Below are positions 43,689-52,936 of a stretch of 64,000 nucleotides of DNA, piece by piece (position 1 is the stretch's first letter; each line of letters begins with the position of its first letter). The stretch lies in assembly GCA_030632885.1 (NCBI GenBank), contig DAOVTW010000009.1, positions 1 through 64,000 on the forward strand, written 5' to 3'. The position numbers were made by a program, and so were the translations under genes. Source of the DNA: JAIOSM01 sp023143455. GTDB taxonomy: Bacteria; Desulfobacterota; Desulfobacteria; Desulfobacterales; Desulfobacteraceae. The notes beneath the pieces were generated by a model. The model saw only the letters and a list, made by a program, of their open reading frames with translations. It did no database searches and was not told the DNA's origin.

Positions 43689-46361
43689 TTATTCGCTGTT
43701 CAAAATCTCCCTGACTTTCTTTAGCATATCCGCTAACCGATACGGTTTTGCGATAAACCCGGCTGCGCCTGATTCAATAGTTTTTTCTATCTTTCCGTTT
43801 TCTGAATAACCGCTTGCAATAATAACTTTTAGATCAGGATAAATCTTAAGAAGCTCTATGAGGCACTTATGTCCTCCCATGCCGGGCATTCCAACGTCAA
43901 GAATTACCAGATCAGGATAAGGGTTTGATTTTTTAAATATTTCAATTGCATCTTCACCATTTTCGGCAGTGATTGTGGTATAACCAAAACGTTCCATCAT
44001 ACTTTTTGCTATGTCCAGGACGGCTTCCTCATCATCTACCAAAAGAATAGTTTCACTCCCGCCCTGTAACTCTTTCTCATTTTCCTCGCTTGCTTGCACT
44101 TCGATATCTGCCTTAAGCACAGGAAAATAGATCCTGAAGATAGTGCCTTCATCCGGCTTACTGTAGCTTGTAATATATCCGCCATGACTTTCCACAATAC
44201 CATAGACCATGGCCAGCCCAAGACCGGTCCCTTTTCCTACATCCTTGGTTGTGAAAAAGGGCTCATAGATATGCTCCATGGTTTCTTTGTCCATACCGGA
44301 ACCAGTATCTGCAATACTCATCATGACATATTCTCCAGGCATTGCAGCCGGGTGAGTTTTGAAATATTCTTCATCCAAAACCACATTTTTTGTTTCGAAA
44401 ATCAGCCTGCCGCCGTCAGGCATGGCATCCCTGGAGTTTACTCCAAGGTTCATAAATATTTGCTCCATCTGGGTCGGATCAGCATTAATATTCTTAAGAT
44501 TATCTTCCAGCAAGAGTTCGATATCAATCATCCTGGGGATGGTCCTTTTTAATATTGTGTATGTTCGTTTAATCTCATTGTTGAGGTTTAAAGGCCTTAG
44601 TTTGCTTTCCACATTCCGGCTAAATGTTAAAAGTTGCCTGGTCAGTTCACTGCCCCTTTGGGCTGACTTTTCAATTTGTTCTAAATGTAAAAAATCGGGA
44701 TCTTCCTTTGATTTATCAAGAAGGAGAAGCTGGGTATAGCCCATTATTGCCTGAAGCAGGTTATTAAAGTCATGGGAAATTCCTCCTGCCAGAGTGCCGA
44801 CGGCCTCCATTTTGCAGGCCTGGAGGAGCTGGGCTTCAAAAAGTTTGGTTTTGGAGATGTCGGTTAAAGCTATAATTTGTCCTTTAGCAGGGTCTGCCGG
44901 GTCTAAATTACATGCCTGGATTCTGCAATCAAAAGTTGTACCGTCCTTTCGAACCAATCGTGTTTCTACATGACCGATTCCTGTTTTTATAATGCCTGCA
45001 TAAACTTGCCGACCAACTCGATCATACTCCTTATCATCAAGGTAGAGAATCCTTACGCTTTGCCCGATCCGGGAATTTTGTTCGTAACCGGTCATGCGGT
45101 ACAGCGTCTCATTTGCCCAATCCAGCTTGCGGTTGACGACCAGACTAATCCCCACCGGCGAAGCTTTGAGAATTGCCTTCATTCTTTCCTTGCTTTCTAT
45201 CAGAGCCTTCTCGGCCCGTCTGCGTGTGGCAATGCTGATTATCAGAAAAAAGATGATAATCGTAAGTATGGTTATGCTTGCAAAAACCAACCAGATCAAA
45301 ACTTTATACTCGGAATAAAAAGAGTAAGGCTTGTTGATAACAATACTATCTGCCGGCAGCTCGGATTGTTTGATACCAAATTTCTGCATTTGTATGTAAT
45401 CAAACATATAGTTGTTTGCAGGTTTTCTTGACACAGGAATATCAGATATCTTTTGCCCGTCTAAAATGCGTAGTGCAATTTTTACTCCCATTTCGCCTTG
45501 AGCATTTGAATTTGTAATTAAACCCCCGGTAATTCCGTGGTCCAGATAAAAATCCCAAGCGCTGTAAACCGGAACAGGAGAGATTTCAGAAATCATTTTG
45601 CCGCCGATTTCCGGAGTGTAATACCTGCCTTCCTGGTCCTTGAAAAACGACATCAAAAAAACTACGCTATTTAGCGGCAAGGCCCTTACTTTTGCCAGAA
45701 CATCTTCCATATAGGCATCTTCTTTGATATAATTAAATTTTATAGAATCAGGCACTTGTAGTGCTGCTTCTTGAATTTTTTCTTTGCATTTCTGTGAGCT
45801 TACGGTATTGTCGGAAATCACCACAATTTGTTTAACATCAGGGTGTATCCCAAGTATTAGATCAATATTTCCCTTTATGTCGTACATTTCTACAGAACCG
45901 GTGATCCATCCAAGCTTTGAAAGTTCAGTTTCAAAAGATTTATCAAGAGCATTAAGACCGCAAAACACCACAGGCTTATTTGGAAACAACTTGTCATGAT
46001 ACTTGAGTACAAAACTAAATGCATTGTCGTCGGATGTTAAAATGAGGTCATAATCTCTTTGACTAAATTTGTGTTTATACAATTCATAGAGGTTCCGGTA
46101 GTGATTTTTGTCGGATATTCTCTTAGTGTCCATATATTCAATATCTATATGAATATTCTGCTCCGATTTTTTAAATTCAGATTTTACTCCCTCCATAATC
46201 CCATCCGACCATGCAAATCCTGGGTGGTAAGAATTTAGGACAAGAACCTTTTTTATCCGGATATCATTTGCATATAAAGAAATTGACCACGCTGTCAGCA
46301 GACAGACCGCCAGAACTGTGATTCCAAGGCATCTTAAAGCATTATTCGAACGTAACAGCAT
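43689..46361 (-). CDS. Hybrid histidine kinase with periplasmic ABC-type binding domain and receiver
   Basis: An 890-residue sensor. After a signal/anchor segment (about 10-30), an ABC_sub_bind periplasmic domain (about 40-340; VLVLNSYHPGFAWSDGI, GGLITNSNAQGEMG) precedes a membrane segment (about 365-390). A PAS domain follows (ASPVGISLVVNRKLDW), the kinase core has GGISHDFNNLLQAIMGYT near 555 and GTGLGLAMVYGI, and a C-terminal receiver has its phospho-Asp in LVILDVGMPGMGG near 820. Composition is richer in G+C than the neighbouring genes. The ligand and the output partner are unknown. Confidence 0.92.
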   Translation of the reverse strand: MLLRSNNALRCLGITVLAVCLLTAWSISLYANDIRIKKVLVLNSYHPGFAWSDGIMEGVKSEFKKSEQNIHIDIEYMDTKRISDKNHYRNLYELYKHKFSQRDYDLILTSDDNAFSFVLKYHDKLFPNKPVVFCGLNALDKSFETELSKLGWITGSVEMYDIKGNIDLILGIHPDVKQIVVISDNTVSSQKCKEKIQEAALQVPDSIKFNYIKEDAYMEDVLAKVRALPLNSVVFLMSFFKDQEGRYYTPEIGGKMISEISPVPVYSAWDFYLDHGITGGLITNSNAQGEMGVKIALRILDGQKISDIPVSRKPANNYMFDYIQMQKFGIKQSELPADSIVINKPYSFYSEYKVLIWLVFASITILTIIIFFLIISIATRRRAEKALIESKERMKAILKASPVGISLVVNRKLDWANETLYRMTGYEQNSRIGQSVRILYLDDKEYDRVGRQVYAGIIKTGIGHVETRLVRKDGTTFDCRIQACNLDPADPAKGQIIALTDISKTKLFEAQLLQACKMEAVGTLAGGISHDFNNLLQAIMGYTQLLLLDKSKEDPDFLHLEQIEKSAQRGSELTRQLLTFSRNVESKLRPLNLNNEIKRTYTILKRTIPRMIDIELLLEDNLKNINADPTQMEQIFMNLGVNSRDAMPDGGRLIFETKNVVLDEEYFKTHPAAMPGEYVMMSIADTGSGMDKETMEHIYEPFFTTKDVGKGTGLGLAMVYGIVESHGGYITSYSKPDEGTIFRIYFPVLKADIEVQASEENEKELQGGSETILLVDDEEAVLDIAKSMMERFGYTTITAENGEDAIEIFKKSNPYPDLVILDVGMPGMGGHKCLIELLKIYPDLKVIIASGYSENGKIEKTIESGAAGFIAKPYRLADMLKKVREILNSE

Positions 46362-46599
46362 TATATACCTCCATATAAGTTGGATCAGTTTGTTTTCTCC
46401 GATCCTCTTTTTTTTATACCATTTTCTATTGTATAAGTATATCCCAAAAAGATGAAAATAACTATTTGATTAGCAGCAACAAATATGCCAGTTCAGGCGG
46501 ATATGATCAGACGAAAAACAGGACATACCTGTTTTAACAATAAGATATGGTCTGATATTAAATTTTGATGAGATATTATGGTTGACACTTAATCTTAAA

Positions 46600-46680
46600 T
46601 GACCTGCCTTTTTTGTAAGCATGGGTTAGATTGTATAAAGCATTACAATTCAGAGCCATAAACAAAAGGGAGGCAGGTCA
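46600..46680 (+). repeat. Inverted repeat covering a ribosome binding site
   Basis: TGACCTGCCTTTTTTGT (46600-46616) is complementary, with a two-base bulge, to ACAAAAGGGAGGCAGGTCA (46662-46680). The right arm contains GGGAGG, directly before the ATG at 46680. Folding as RNA would hide this site. As DNA, the arms also resemble terminal inverted repeats of a mini-element of about 81 bp. Confidence 0.65.
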
Positions 46681-46748
46681 TGAATAAAACTGATTATTGT
46701 AGCTGCTGTAATAGTCATAATGCTTGTTATAAGGAAAATTATTTTTAA
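46680..46748 (+). CDS. Possible 22-residue Cys-rich peptide
   Basis: ATG 46680 opens a frame of 22 codons ending in TAA (46746-46748), encoding MNKTDYCSCCNSHNACYKEN plus two residues. Four Cys in ten positions suggest metal binding. A strong GGGAGG site lies 7-8 bases upstream, inside an inverted repeat. No homologue is recognised. The frame may be chance, but the ribosome binding site makes it worth recording. Confidence 0.35.
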   Translation: MNKTDYCSCCNSHNACYKENYF

Positions 46749-46884
46749 TTTTAATGGGATAAACATTAAAAACCTCGTAAAATTAAGTTTAATTCATATG
46801 CTAAGGATCGAGAACATAATAAAAGTGAATATTAATTATATTACTTAGTTTACTGCAAATTCAAGGGTTTTAATCATTTGTATT

Positions 46885-47649
46885 TTATTTATTTAGATTG
46901 CAAATAAAATCATATGTTGCTTTTACCCCTTTTTCGTCAACAATTCTTATGGTTTCAGACCCAATTACAGCTATATCAGCTTTGCCTTTTAAGTAATTCA
47001 TATCCTTTTTATCTTTTACACCAAAGCCTACAGCTAAAGGTAGGTCTGTGGCTTTGCGGCATCGTTTGAGGTAGGTATCAAGTTCATGTGAAAATTGAGT
47101 TTCTTTGCCTGTGACCCCTTTTCTTGCAACACAATAAATAAAACCTTTAGCATTGTCGGAAAGGTACCTCATACGTTCATCACTTGTTTCAGGAGAGAAT
47201 ATAAATATGGGACAGAGTTTGTTTTTCTCCATTGCTCGTATATATTCTTTTCCTTCTTCCGGTGGAATGTCTGGAACGATTGCACCTTTAATATCCATAG
47301 CAGCCATTTGATCGGAAAATTTCTCCATGCCGAATTTATGTAAGATATTAGCATAACTCATGAATAGAAATGGAATATCAAACCTTTTTGAAGCTTTGTT
47401 TGCAAATTCAAAGCATTTTTTAACAGTAGAGCCTTTTTCAAGGGATTTTTGATTTGCTTTTAAAATCACAGGACCATCAGCCATTGGTTCGGAAAACGGG
47501 ATCTGCAATTCCATTAAATCAACGCCCGCTTCGACCATCTGCTCCACAATATTCATTGAATCCTCAAAGGATGGATATCCCATAACAATATGAGTCATTA
47601 ACAGGATATCTTTTTGGTCAAGTTTTTTATTAATATATGATTTAAGCAT
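46885..47649 (-). CDS. trpA: Tryptophan synthase alpha subunit
   Basis: A 254-residue TIM-barrel enzyme that splits indole-3-glycerol phosphate to indole and glyceraldehyde 3-phosphate. The catalytic Glu and Asp lie in LMELQIPFSEPMADGPVI (about residues 46-62). FIYCVARKGVTG and LPLAVGFGVKDKKD form the phosphate-binding region. It overlaps trpB by 8 bp. The other trp genes are absent from the window. Confidence 0.95.
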   Translation of the reverse strand: MLKSYINKKLDQKDILLMTHIVMGYPSFEDSMNIVEQMVEAGVDLMELQIPFSEPMADGPVILKANQKSLEKGSTVKKCFEFANKASKRFDIPFLFMSYANILHKFGMEKFSDQMAAMDIKGAIVPDIPPEEGKEYIRAMEKNKLCPIFIFSPETSDERMRYLSDNAKGFIYCVARKGVTGKETQFSHELDTYLKRCRKATDLPLAVGFGVKDKKDMNYLKGKADIAVIGSETIRIVDEKGVKATYDFICNLNK

Positions 47650-48874
47650 TTTTTTTATACTCCAAAGCTTTTTCTATAATGAATTGTTTCCATTTGGGAT
47701 CATCAAAAGCATCTGCAACTGTAAATATATCTTTATCACCCCTGCCTGACTGGTTGATTATTATTATGTCATCTTTTGAAAGGTTTCCAGCCTCTTTAAA
47801 TGCAAAAGCAAAAGCATGGGCAGATTCAAGAGCTGGAATTATTCCTTCTTTTTGCATGGTAAATCTTAAAGCTTTTACAACGTCATCATCTGTTGCACTT
47901 TCAAACCGTGCCTCTTTCATATCATGCATTTTTGAAAGGATCGGAGAAACACCAACATAATCAAGCCCTGCTGATATTGAATGGGTTTCTTTCATTTGTC
48001 CGTCACTATCCTGGAGAAAATATGTTTTATACCCCTGGGCAATTCCACAACTCGCATCTTTTGAAGAAAGTCTTGATGCATGCTTGCCTGAGTTAAGCCC
48101 TTTCCCTCCAGCTTCAACACCTACAAGCTCTACAGGGTCATTTAGGAAACCTGAAAAAAGTCCCATGGCATTGGAACCTCCGCCAACACAAGCATATACC
48201 CTTGCAGGTAATTTTCCTTCAATTTCAAGAATTTGATTTCTTGCTTCTTGTCCAATAATTGATTGAAAAAAAGTTACCATTTCTGGAAAAGGATGCGGAC
48301 CGCAGGCAGTTCCTAATACATAGTGGGTTGTGTCCATGTTTTCAACCCAATCCCGAAATGCTTCATTAATGGCGTCTTTTAAGATTCTTGTCCCATCTTT
48401 TACAGAGATGACTTCAGCTCCTAGCTGTTCCATCCAGAAAACATTGGGTCGTTGCCTTAAAACATCTACTTCGCCCATATATATGGTACAATCAAAGCCG
48501 AATTTTGCTGCCATTGTTGCCGTTGCAACTCCGTGCTGACCAGCGCCGGTTTCAGCGATCACTCTTTTTTTCCCCATCTTTTTAACAAGCAAACCTTGTC
48601 CCATTACGTTATTGGCTTTGTGTGCTCCTGTGTGGTTAAGGTCTTCTCTTTTTATATAAATTTTTGCACCATTAAAATGGTCGGTCAGGTTTTCAGCAAA
48701 TGTCAAAGGGGTTGGTCTACAGGAGTATGATGACATTAGGCTTTTATACTCTTTCCAAAAACAAGGGTCATTTTTAATACTATTGAATATAGCTTCTAAT
48801 TCGTCAAATGTTGTAGTTAGAATTTCCGGTAAAAATGCACCGCCATATTGTCCATAATATCCACGATCTTTCAT
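47642..48874 (-). CDS. trpB: Tryptophan synthase beta subunit
   Basis: A 410-residue PLP enzyme that joins indole with serine. The PLP Lys is in HTGAHKANNVMGQ (near residue 87), followed by ETGAGQHGVATA. The phosphate-binding GGGSNAMG is near 235, and the C-terminal INQSGRGDKDIF is typical. It is of the TrpB1 type that works with TrpA. It precedes trpA on the same strand with overlap; a GntR-family gene lies 53 bp upstream. Confidence 0.96.
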   Translation of the reverse strand: MKDRGYYGQYGGAFLPEILTTTFDELEAIFNSIKNDPCFWKEYKSLMSSYSCRPTPLTFAENLTDHFNGAKIYIKREDLNHTGAHKANNVMGQGLLVKKMGKKRVIAETGAGQHGVATATMAAKFGFDCTIYMGEVDVLRQRPNVFWMEQLGAEVISVKDGTRILKDAINEAFRDWVENMDTTHYVLGTACGPHPFPEMVTFFQSIIGQEARNQILEIEGKLPARVYACVGGGSNAMGLFSGFLNDPVELVGVEAGGKGLNSGKHASRLSSKDASCGIAQGYKTYFLQDSDGQMKETHSISAGLDYVGVSPILSKMHDMKEARFESATDDDVVKALRFTMQKEGIIPALESAHAFAFAFKEAGNLSKDDIIIINQSGRGDKDIFTVADAFDDPKWKQFIIEKALEYKKNA

Positions 48875-48927
48875 TTTAAAAAATTCTCCTGATTTAGTCT
48901 TAATTTAATGTCTCAAGTTTTTTGTTA

Positions 48928-49656
48928 TCATTTACCATTTCCGGAAATTGTCTGGGAAAATGCATATTCATCTGTTTTGCATAAAAGCCTTGAATATACA
49001 GCTTTTTTAGCCCCGGGAAAATTTAATGTTCTTTTTACTTCAAGGACGGCATCATCTTTTTCAAGATGTAGCAGTTCCGCATTTTTTTGGCTTAATGTTA
49101 CAATTTTAAAGGTTTGTCTGCCATTTTCAGGCTTTAAATAATAATTGTCCGATATAACCTGGGCAAGGGATTTGCCAGCAAGATCAATCTTGTCAATACC
49201 AGCGAATAGCAGAGGATGAAAAAAAATGTCTTCAATTAACACAGGTTTGGTTTCAGCCTTAGTCAGCCGTGATAGAAAAAATGCTCTTGAGTTGAAAAAT
49301 GGATTTTCGTTATCCTCTTTAACATCAATCGATGATATAGCCGTAAGAATTGTGGTTTCAATAGATATATCCTTTGCCCCAAAGGCAAGAGAGGTTCCAG
49401 CAAGTGAAAACAAATCAATCTTCACAGTGTTTTTTTTAACAAAGGTTCCGGAGCCTCTTTTTCTTATTACCAGATCTTTTTTTACAAGTAGGTCCAAAGC
49501 CTGTCTTACAGTGGGGCGACCGATTTTGTATCGATTTTTCAATTCAATCTCAGATGGAATAGCTTTGCCTGGGGGATATTTACCCGATCTTATTTTAGCT
49601 GTAATAATCTCAGCAAGCTGATGATATAATGGAATTGGGGATTGAAAATTAAGCAT
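48928..49656 (-). CDS. GntR-family (HutC/UTRA) transcriptional regulator
   Basis: A 242-residue regulator. The N-terminal winged helix (PLYHQLAEIITAKIRSG, IGRPTVRQALDLLVKKDLVIRKRGSGTFV) is followed by a UTRA ligand-binding domain ending in YAFSQTISGN. It lies upstream of trpBA on the same strand and divergent from the ABC importer with FmdE; it may control either. No ligand can be inferred. Confidence 0.88.
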   Translation of the reverse strand: MLNFQSPIPLYHQLAEIITAKIRSGKYPPGKAIPSEIELKNRYKIGRPTVRQALDLLVKKDLVIRKRGSGTFVKKNTVKIDLFSLAGTSLAFGAKDISIETTILTAISSIDVKEDNENPFFNSRAFFLSRLTKAETKPVLIEDIFFHPLLFAGIDKIDLAGKSLAQVISDNYYLKPENGRQTFKIVTLSQKNAELLHLEKDDAVLEVKRTLNFPGAKKAVYSRLLCKTDEYAFSQTISGNGK

Positions 49657-49946
49657 TTGTACACCTATTACTATTAATACACTGATATTGTCATAATTAA
49701 TTATATGATAAGTTAGGATAAATATGTCAAGTTGTCAAGACATTTAATAGGTAATTTGGTTTTTACAAAATTGCAGTTGCATAGTTGATTATATTCTGAT
49801 AATAATTATTTTTAATACTTAACAATTGCCAGAAGGCGATTTTTTAAAAGTAGTTTATTAAATAAAATATAAAGCCACGAAGGTTAATGTCCTAGTTGAA
49901 GGGATGTATTAATTTTCGTGGCTTTTTTATTTTTAAAGGAGAAAAA
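49657..49946. promoter_or_regulatory. GntR/importer divergent region with leader hairpin
   Basis: Two TTGACA-like boxes on the - strand and a TATAAT near 49701-49706 could serve the GntR gene. TTGTCAAGACA (about 49732-49742) has TGTC/GACA arms and is a possible operator. At about 49871-49926, AAAGCCACGAA and TTCGTGGCTTTTTT enclose a partly self-pairing segment. This is a terminator-like leader hairpin with a T-run, about 20 bp before the binding-protein ATG, and could act as an attenuator. It fits no riboswitch class I know. Confidence 0.55.
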
Positions 49947-51056
49947 ATGAAGAATAAGCCACTATATCTCTTAGCCTTGATATTGATTCTGTTTTTTGCA
50001 ACTGACCTTTTTGCCAATGATTTAAGAACAGTGATTGATGCAGCAGGGAGAAAAGTAGAGATTCCCAAAAAGATTGAACGTGTTATATGCTCAGGTCCTG
50101 GATGCTTGAGGCTTCTTGTGTACCTTCAATCTCAAGATAAAATTGTTGCAGTAGACAGTATGGAGAAAAGGAAGAGTATGTTTGATGCAAGACCTTATGC
50201 GCTTGCCAATCCTCAGTTTAAAGAATACCCTCTTTTTGGAGAATTCAGAGGACATGATAACCCTGAATTGATCATGGGTATAGATCCGCTGCCCCAGGTT
50301 ATTTTTAAAACATACTCATCCATGGGATATGACCCTGTTAAGCTCGAACAAAAAACAGGAATTCCTGTTGTTGTGTTAAATTATGGAGATATGTTTAAAT
50401 ACAGAAAAGATTTTTTCAATGCTATGAAAATTATGGCTGAGGTGATGGACAAGGAGGAAAGAGCAGAAGAGCTTATTGCTTTTTTCAATGCTCATATCAA
50501 AGAATTAGAGCAGCGAACATCAGATGTTCCTGAATCAGAAAAAAAATCCTGCTTTGTAGGAGGAATTGCCTTTAAAGGACCCCATGGTTTTCAGTCAACT
50601 CAGCCTCTTTATCCGCCTTTTCTTTTTATTAATGCAAAGAATGTAGCTGCGCTTGAGAAAACAGGAAGGGGTTTGAGCAGCTCTATTATTTCAAAAGAAA
50701 GCCTTGTTAAATGGGATCCTGAAATATTATTTCTGGATATTTCAACTCTTCAAATGGGAAATAATGCAGGAGGCTTGCATGAACTTAAAACAGATCCAGT
50801 GTACCAAACTCTATCCGCAGTAAAAAAAGGCAATGTTTTTGGTGTTCTTCCATATAATTGGTATTCAAGAAATTTTGGGTCAATCCTTGCCGATGCGTGG
50901 TATACAGGAAAATTATTATACCCTGATAAATTTGCAGACATTGTGCCAGAAAAAAAAGCTGATGAAATTTACACATTTCTTGTGGGCAAACCTGTTTTCC
51001 CTTTGATGAACAAGGCATTTCAAGGTATGGCGTTTAAGAAAGTCCCTTTAAATTAA
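49947..51056 (+). CDS. ABC transporter binding protein, iron/cobalamin/metal-chelate type
   Basis: A 369-residue exported binding protein with a signal peptide (about residues 1-24, cut after LFA). It has the FepB/BtuF fold (PeripBP_2): IERVICSGPGCLRLLVYLQ, DPLPQVIFKTYSSMG, then a KWDPEILFLDIS segment. The start is ATG 49947 with AAAGGAGA; an upstream TTG would add 17 residues that overlap the leader hairpin. It is the first gene of an importer operon ending in an FmdE gene, a pairing that suggests molybdate/tungstate or another metal complex. Confidence 0.87.
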   Translation: MKNKPLYLLALILILFFATDLFANDLRTVIDAAGRKVEIPKKIERVICSGPGCLRLLVYLQSQDKIVAVDSMEKRKSMFDARPYALANPQFKEYPLFGEFRGHDNPELIMGIDPLPQVIFKTYSSMGYDPVKLEQKTGIPVVVLNYGDMFKYRKDFFNAMKIMAEVMDKEERAEELIAFFNAHIKELEQRTSDVPESEKKSCFVGGIAFKGPHGFQSTQPLYPPFLFINAKNVAALEKTGRGLSSSIISKESLVKWDPEILFLDISTLQMGNNAGGLHELKTDPVYQTLSAVKKGNVFGVLPYNWYSRNFGSILADAWYTGKLLYPDKFADIVPEKKADEIYTFLVGKPVFPLMNKAFQGMAFKKVPLN

Positions 51057-51072
51057 AGCTTTTGGAGTTAAT

Positions 51073-52143
51073 ATGCATTTTGATGATGGAGTTTTACCTG
51101 CTGAGTATTATAAATATATTGGGAAAAAGATTATATTCATTACAATTGCATTGATATGCCTTGTATTGTTGTTTGTGATAGGCATTTCAGTTGGAGCTGT
51201 ACAGATTCCTTTTATTGACGTTGTAAAAAGCCTGGCAGGTATGACAGTTTCTAAGAGATTTGATATTATTATTTTTAATATTAGGCTGCCCCAGGTGCTT
51301 ACAGCAATTGTTGCAGGTGCAGGGCTTGCAGTTTCAGGAGCTGTAATGCAGTCTGTTTTACGCAATCCTTTAGGCTCTCCTTTTACACTTGGTATCTCCC
51401 ATGCTGCAGCATTTGGAGCTGCTTTTTCTGTCATGATATTAGGCTCTGGAACAATGGCAAGCTCGATCAGTGATGCAGTTGCTATTTCAAATCCATATCT
51501 AACTACTTTCTCAGCTTTTATATTTTCAATGATAGCAGCGTTAATAATCCTTGCAGTTTCAAAATTAAGGCAAGGAAGCCCGGAAGTTATGATTCTTACC
51601 GGCGTGGCATTAGGTTCTTTGTTTACAGCAGGCACAATGCTCCTCCAATTTTTTGCAGATGATGTGCAGCTTGCTGCCATGGTATTCTGGACATTTGGAG
51701 ATGTTGCCCGTACAGGATGGAGCGAAATTTTCTTTCTTTCTTTTGTGACACTTTTTTCCATGGGTTTCTTTTTTATGAATGCCTGGAATTATAATGCTGC
51801 TGATGCCGGGGACGAGACTGCAAAAGGAGTCGGAGTAAAAATTGAAAGAACAAGGCTTTTGGGCATGATAATAGCTTCATTTGTCACATCTGTTATTATT
51901 TCATTTGTGGGAATTATCGGTTTTGTGGGGCTTGTGGCTCCACATATGGTCAGAAGAATAATAGGGGATGATCATAGGTTTCTTTTGCCGGGAACTATTA
52001 TATCAGGAAGCTTGCTTCTTCTTGCTTCCGATATTGTAGCAAGACTTATTTTAAGCCCCCATATTCTTCCTGTTTCAGTTTTGACATCATTTCTTGGGGC
52101 ACCGGTTTTTATATATTTAATCATTAGAGGAAAAAGACGATGA
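51073..52143 (+). CDS. FecCD-family ABC transporter permease
   Basis: A 356-residue membrane protein with about nine or ten membrane segments. RLPQVLTAIVAGAGLAVSGAVMQSVLRNPLGSPFTLGIS (residues about 80-120) and GFVGLVAPHMVRRIIGDDHR (about 290) are the diagnostic loops; the latter contacts the ATPase. It is 16 bp after the binding-protein gene and overlaps the ATPase gene by ATGA. Confidence 0.93.
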   Translation: MHFDDGVLPAEYYKYIGKKIIFITIALICLVLLFVIGISVGAVQIPFIDVVKSLAGMTVSKRFDIIIFNIRLPQVLTAIVAGAGLAVSGAVMQSVLRNPLGSPFTLGISHAAAFGAAFSVMILGSGTMASSISDAVAISNPYLTTFSAFIFSMIAALIILAVSKLRQGSPEVMILTGVALGSLFTAGTMLLQFFADDVQLAAMVFWTFGDVARTGWSEIFFLSFVTLFSMGFFFMNAWNYNAADAGDETAKGVGVKIERTRLLGMIIASFVTSVIISFVGIIGFVGLVAPHMVRRIIGDDHRFLLPGTIISGSLLLLASDIVARLILSPHILPVSVLTSFLGAPVFIYLIIRGKRR

Positions 52144-52910
52144 TACTAAACATTAATGATTTAACATTTAAGTATAACAGCCATAATGTTTTAAATAATA
52201 TCAATTTCAGTGTGGAAAAGGGAGAAATATTAGCAATCCTTGGACCAAACGGTGTTGGCAAAACCACCCTCTTAAAGTGCATTAATTCAATATTAAAAAG
52301 AGATAAGGGAGATGTTTATATCAATGATAAAGATACTCTCAATATGAATGTTACCGAAATTGCAAAACAGATGAGTTATGTCGCCCAAAATAATGATACT
52401 GCAAAGCTAACAGCTTTTGATGCCATACTTTTAGGAAGACGTCCTCATATTAAGTGGAGAGTTTCAAAGGATGACATTAAAAAGGTTGATGCTGTGATAA
52501 AAAGGCTTAATCTTGAGCACCTTTCATTAAAATATATTGATCAGATGAGTGGAGGGGAACTGCAAAAAGTTTCAATTGCAAGAGCCTTTGTTCAGGAGAC
52601 TGATTTGTTTTTATTAGATGAGCCTACAAGTAACCTTGATTTAAAAAATCAGGCAGAGATACTTGGGCTTGTAAAAAGAGTTGTAAAGGAACACAATGTT
52701 TCAGCAGTAATGACTATGCATGACCTTAATACAGCTTTAAGGTATTCGGACAAATATCTGTTTTTACAGAATGGTTCAATTTATGGGGCAGGTGATATAA
52801 AGGAGATCTCATGTTTAATGGTGGAATCAGTTTATGGGATACCTGTGGAAATACTTCAGCATAATGGGTATCCTGTTATTATTCCCGGAGAATTAACAAA
52901 TGCTGCATAA
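52140..52910 (+). CDS. ABC transporter ATP-binding protein (FepC/BtuD type)
   Basis: A 256-residue ATPase. Walker A is GPNGVGKTT (about residues 35-43), the Q-loop lies in SYVAQNND, the signature is MSGGELQKVSIARA (about 137) and Walker B LFLLDEP. It drives the importer with the FecCD permease. The C-terminal tail with VESVYGIPVEIL is typical of the metal-chelate group. Confidence 0.93.
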   Translation: MILNINDLTFKYNSHNVLNNINFSVEKGEILAILGPNGVGKTTLLKCINSILKRDKGDVYINDKDTLNMNVTEIAKQMSYVAQNNDTAKLTAFDAILLGRRPHIKWRVSKDDIKKVDAVIKRLNLEHLSLKYIDQMSGGELQKVSIARAFVQETDLFLLDEPTSNLDLKNQAEILGLVKRVVKEHNVSAVMTMHDLNTALRYSDKYLFLQNGSIYGAGDIKEISCLMVESVYGIPVEILQHNGYPVIIPGELTNAA

Positions 52911-52936
52911 CAGAATTAAAAAAAGGATAGCTAAGA

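Larger units (their letters stand above)
46362..46884. other. Intergenic region with an inverted repeat and a possible small gene
   Basis: Apart from the inverted repeat (46600-46680) and the small frame at 46680, this stretch of about 520 bp is AT-rich and holds no recognisable gene. It separates the divergent-to-distal hybrid kinase promoter from the 3' end of trpA. Confidence 0.4.
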
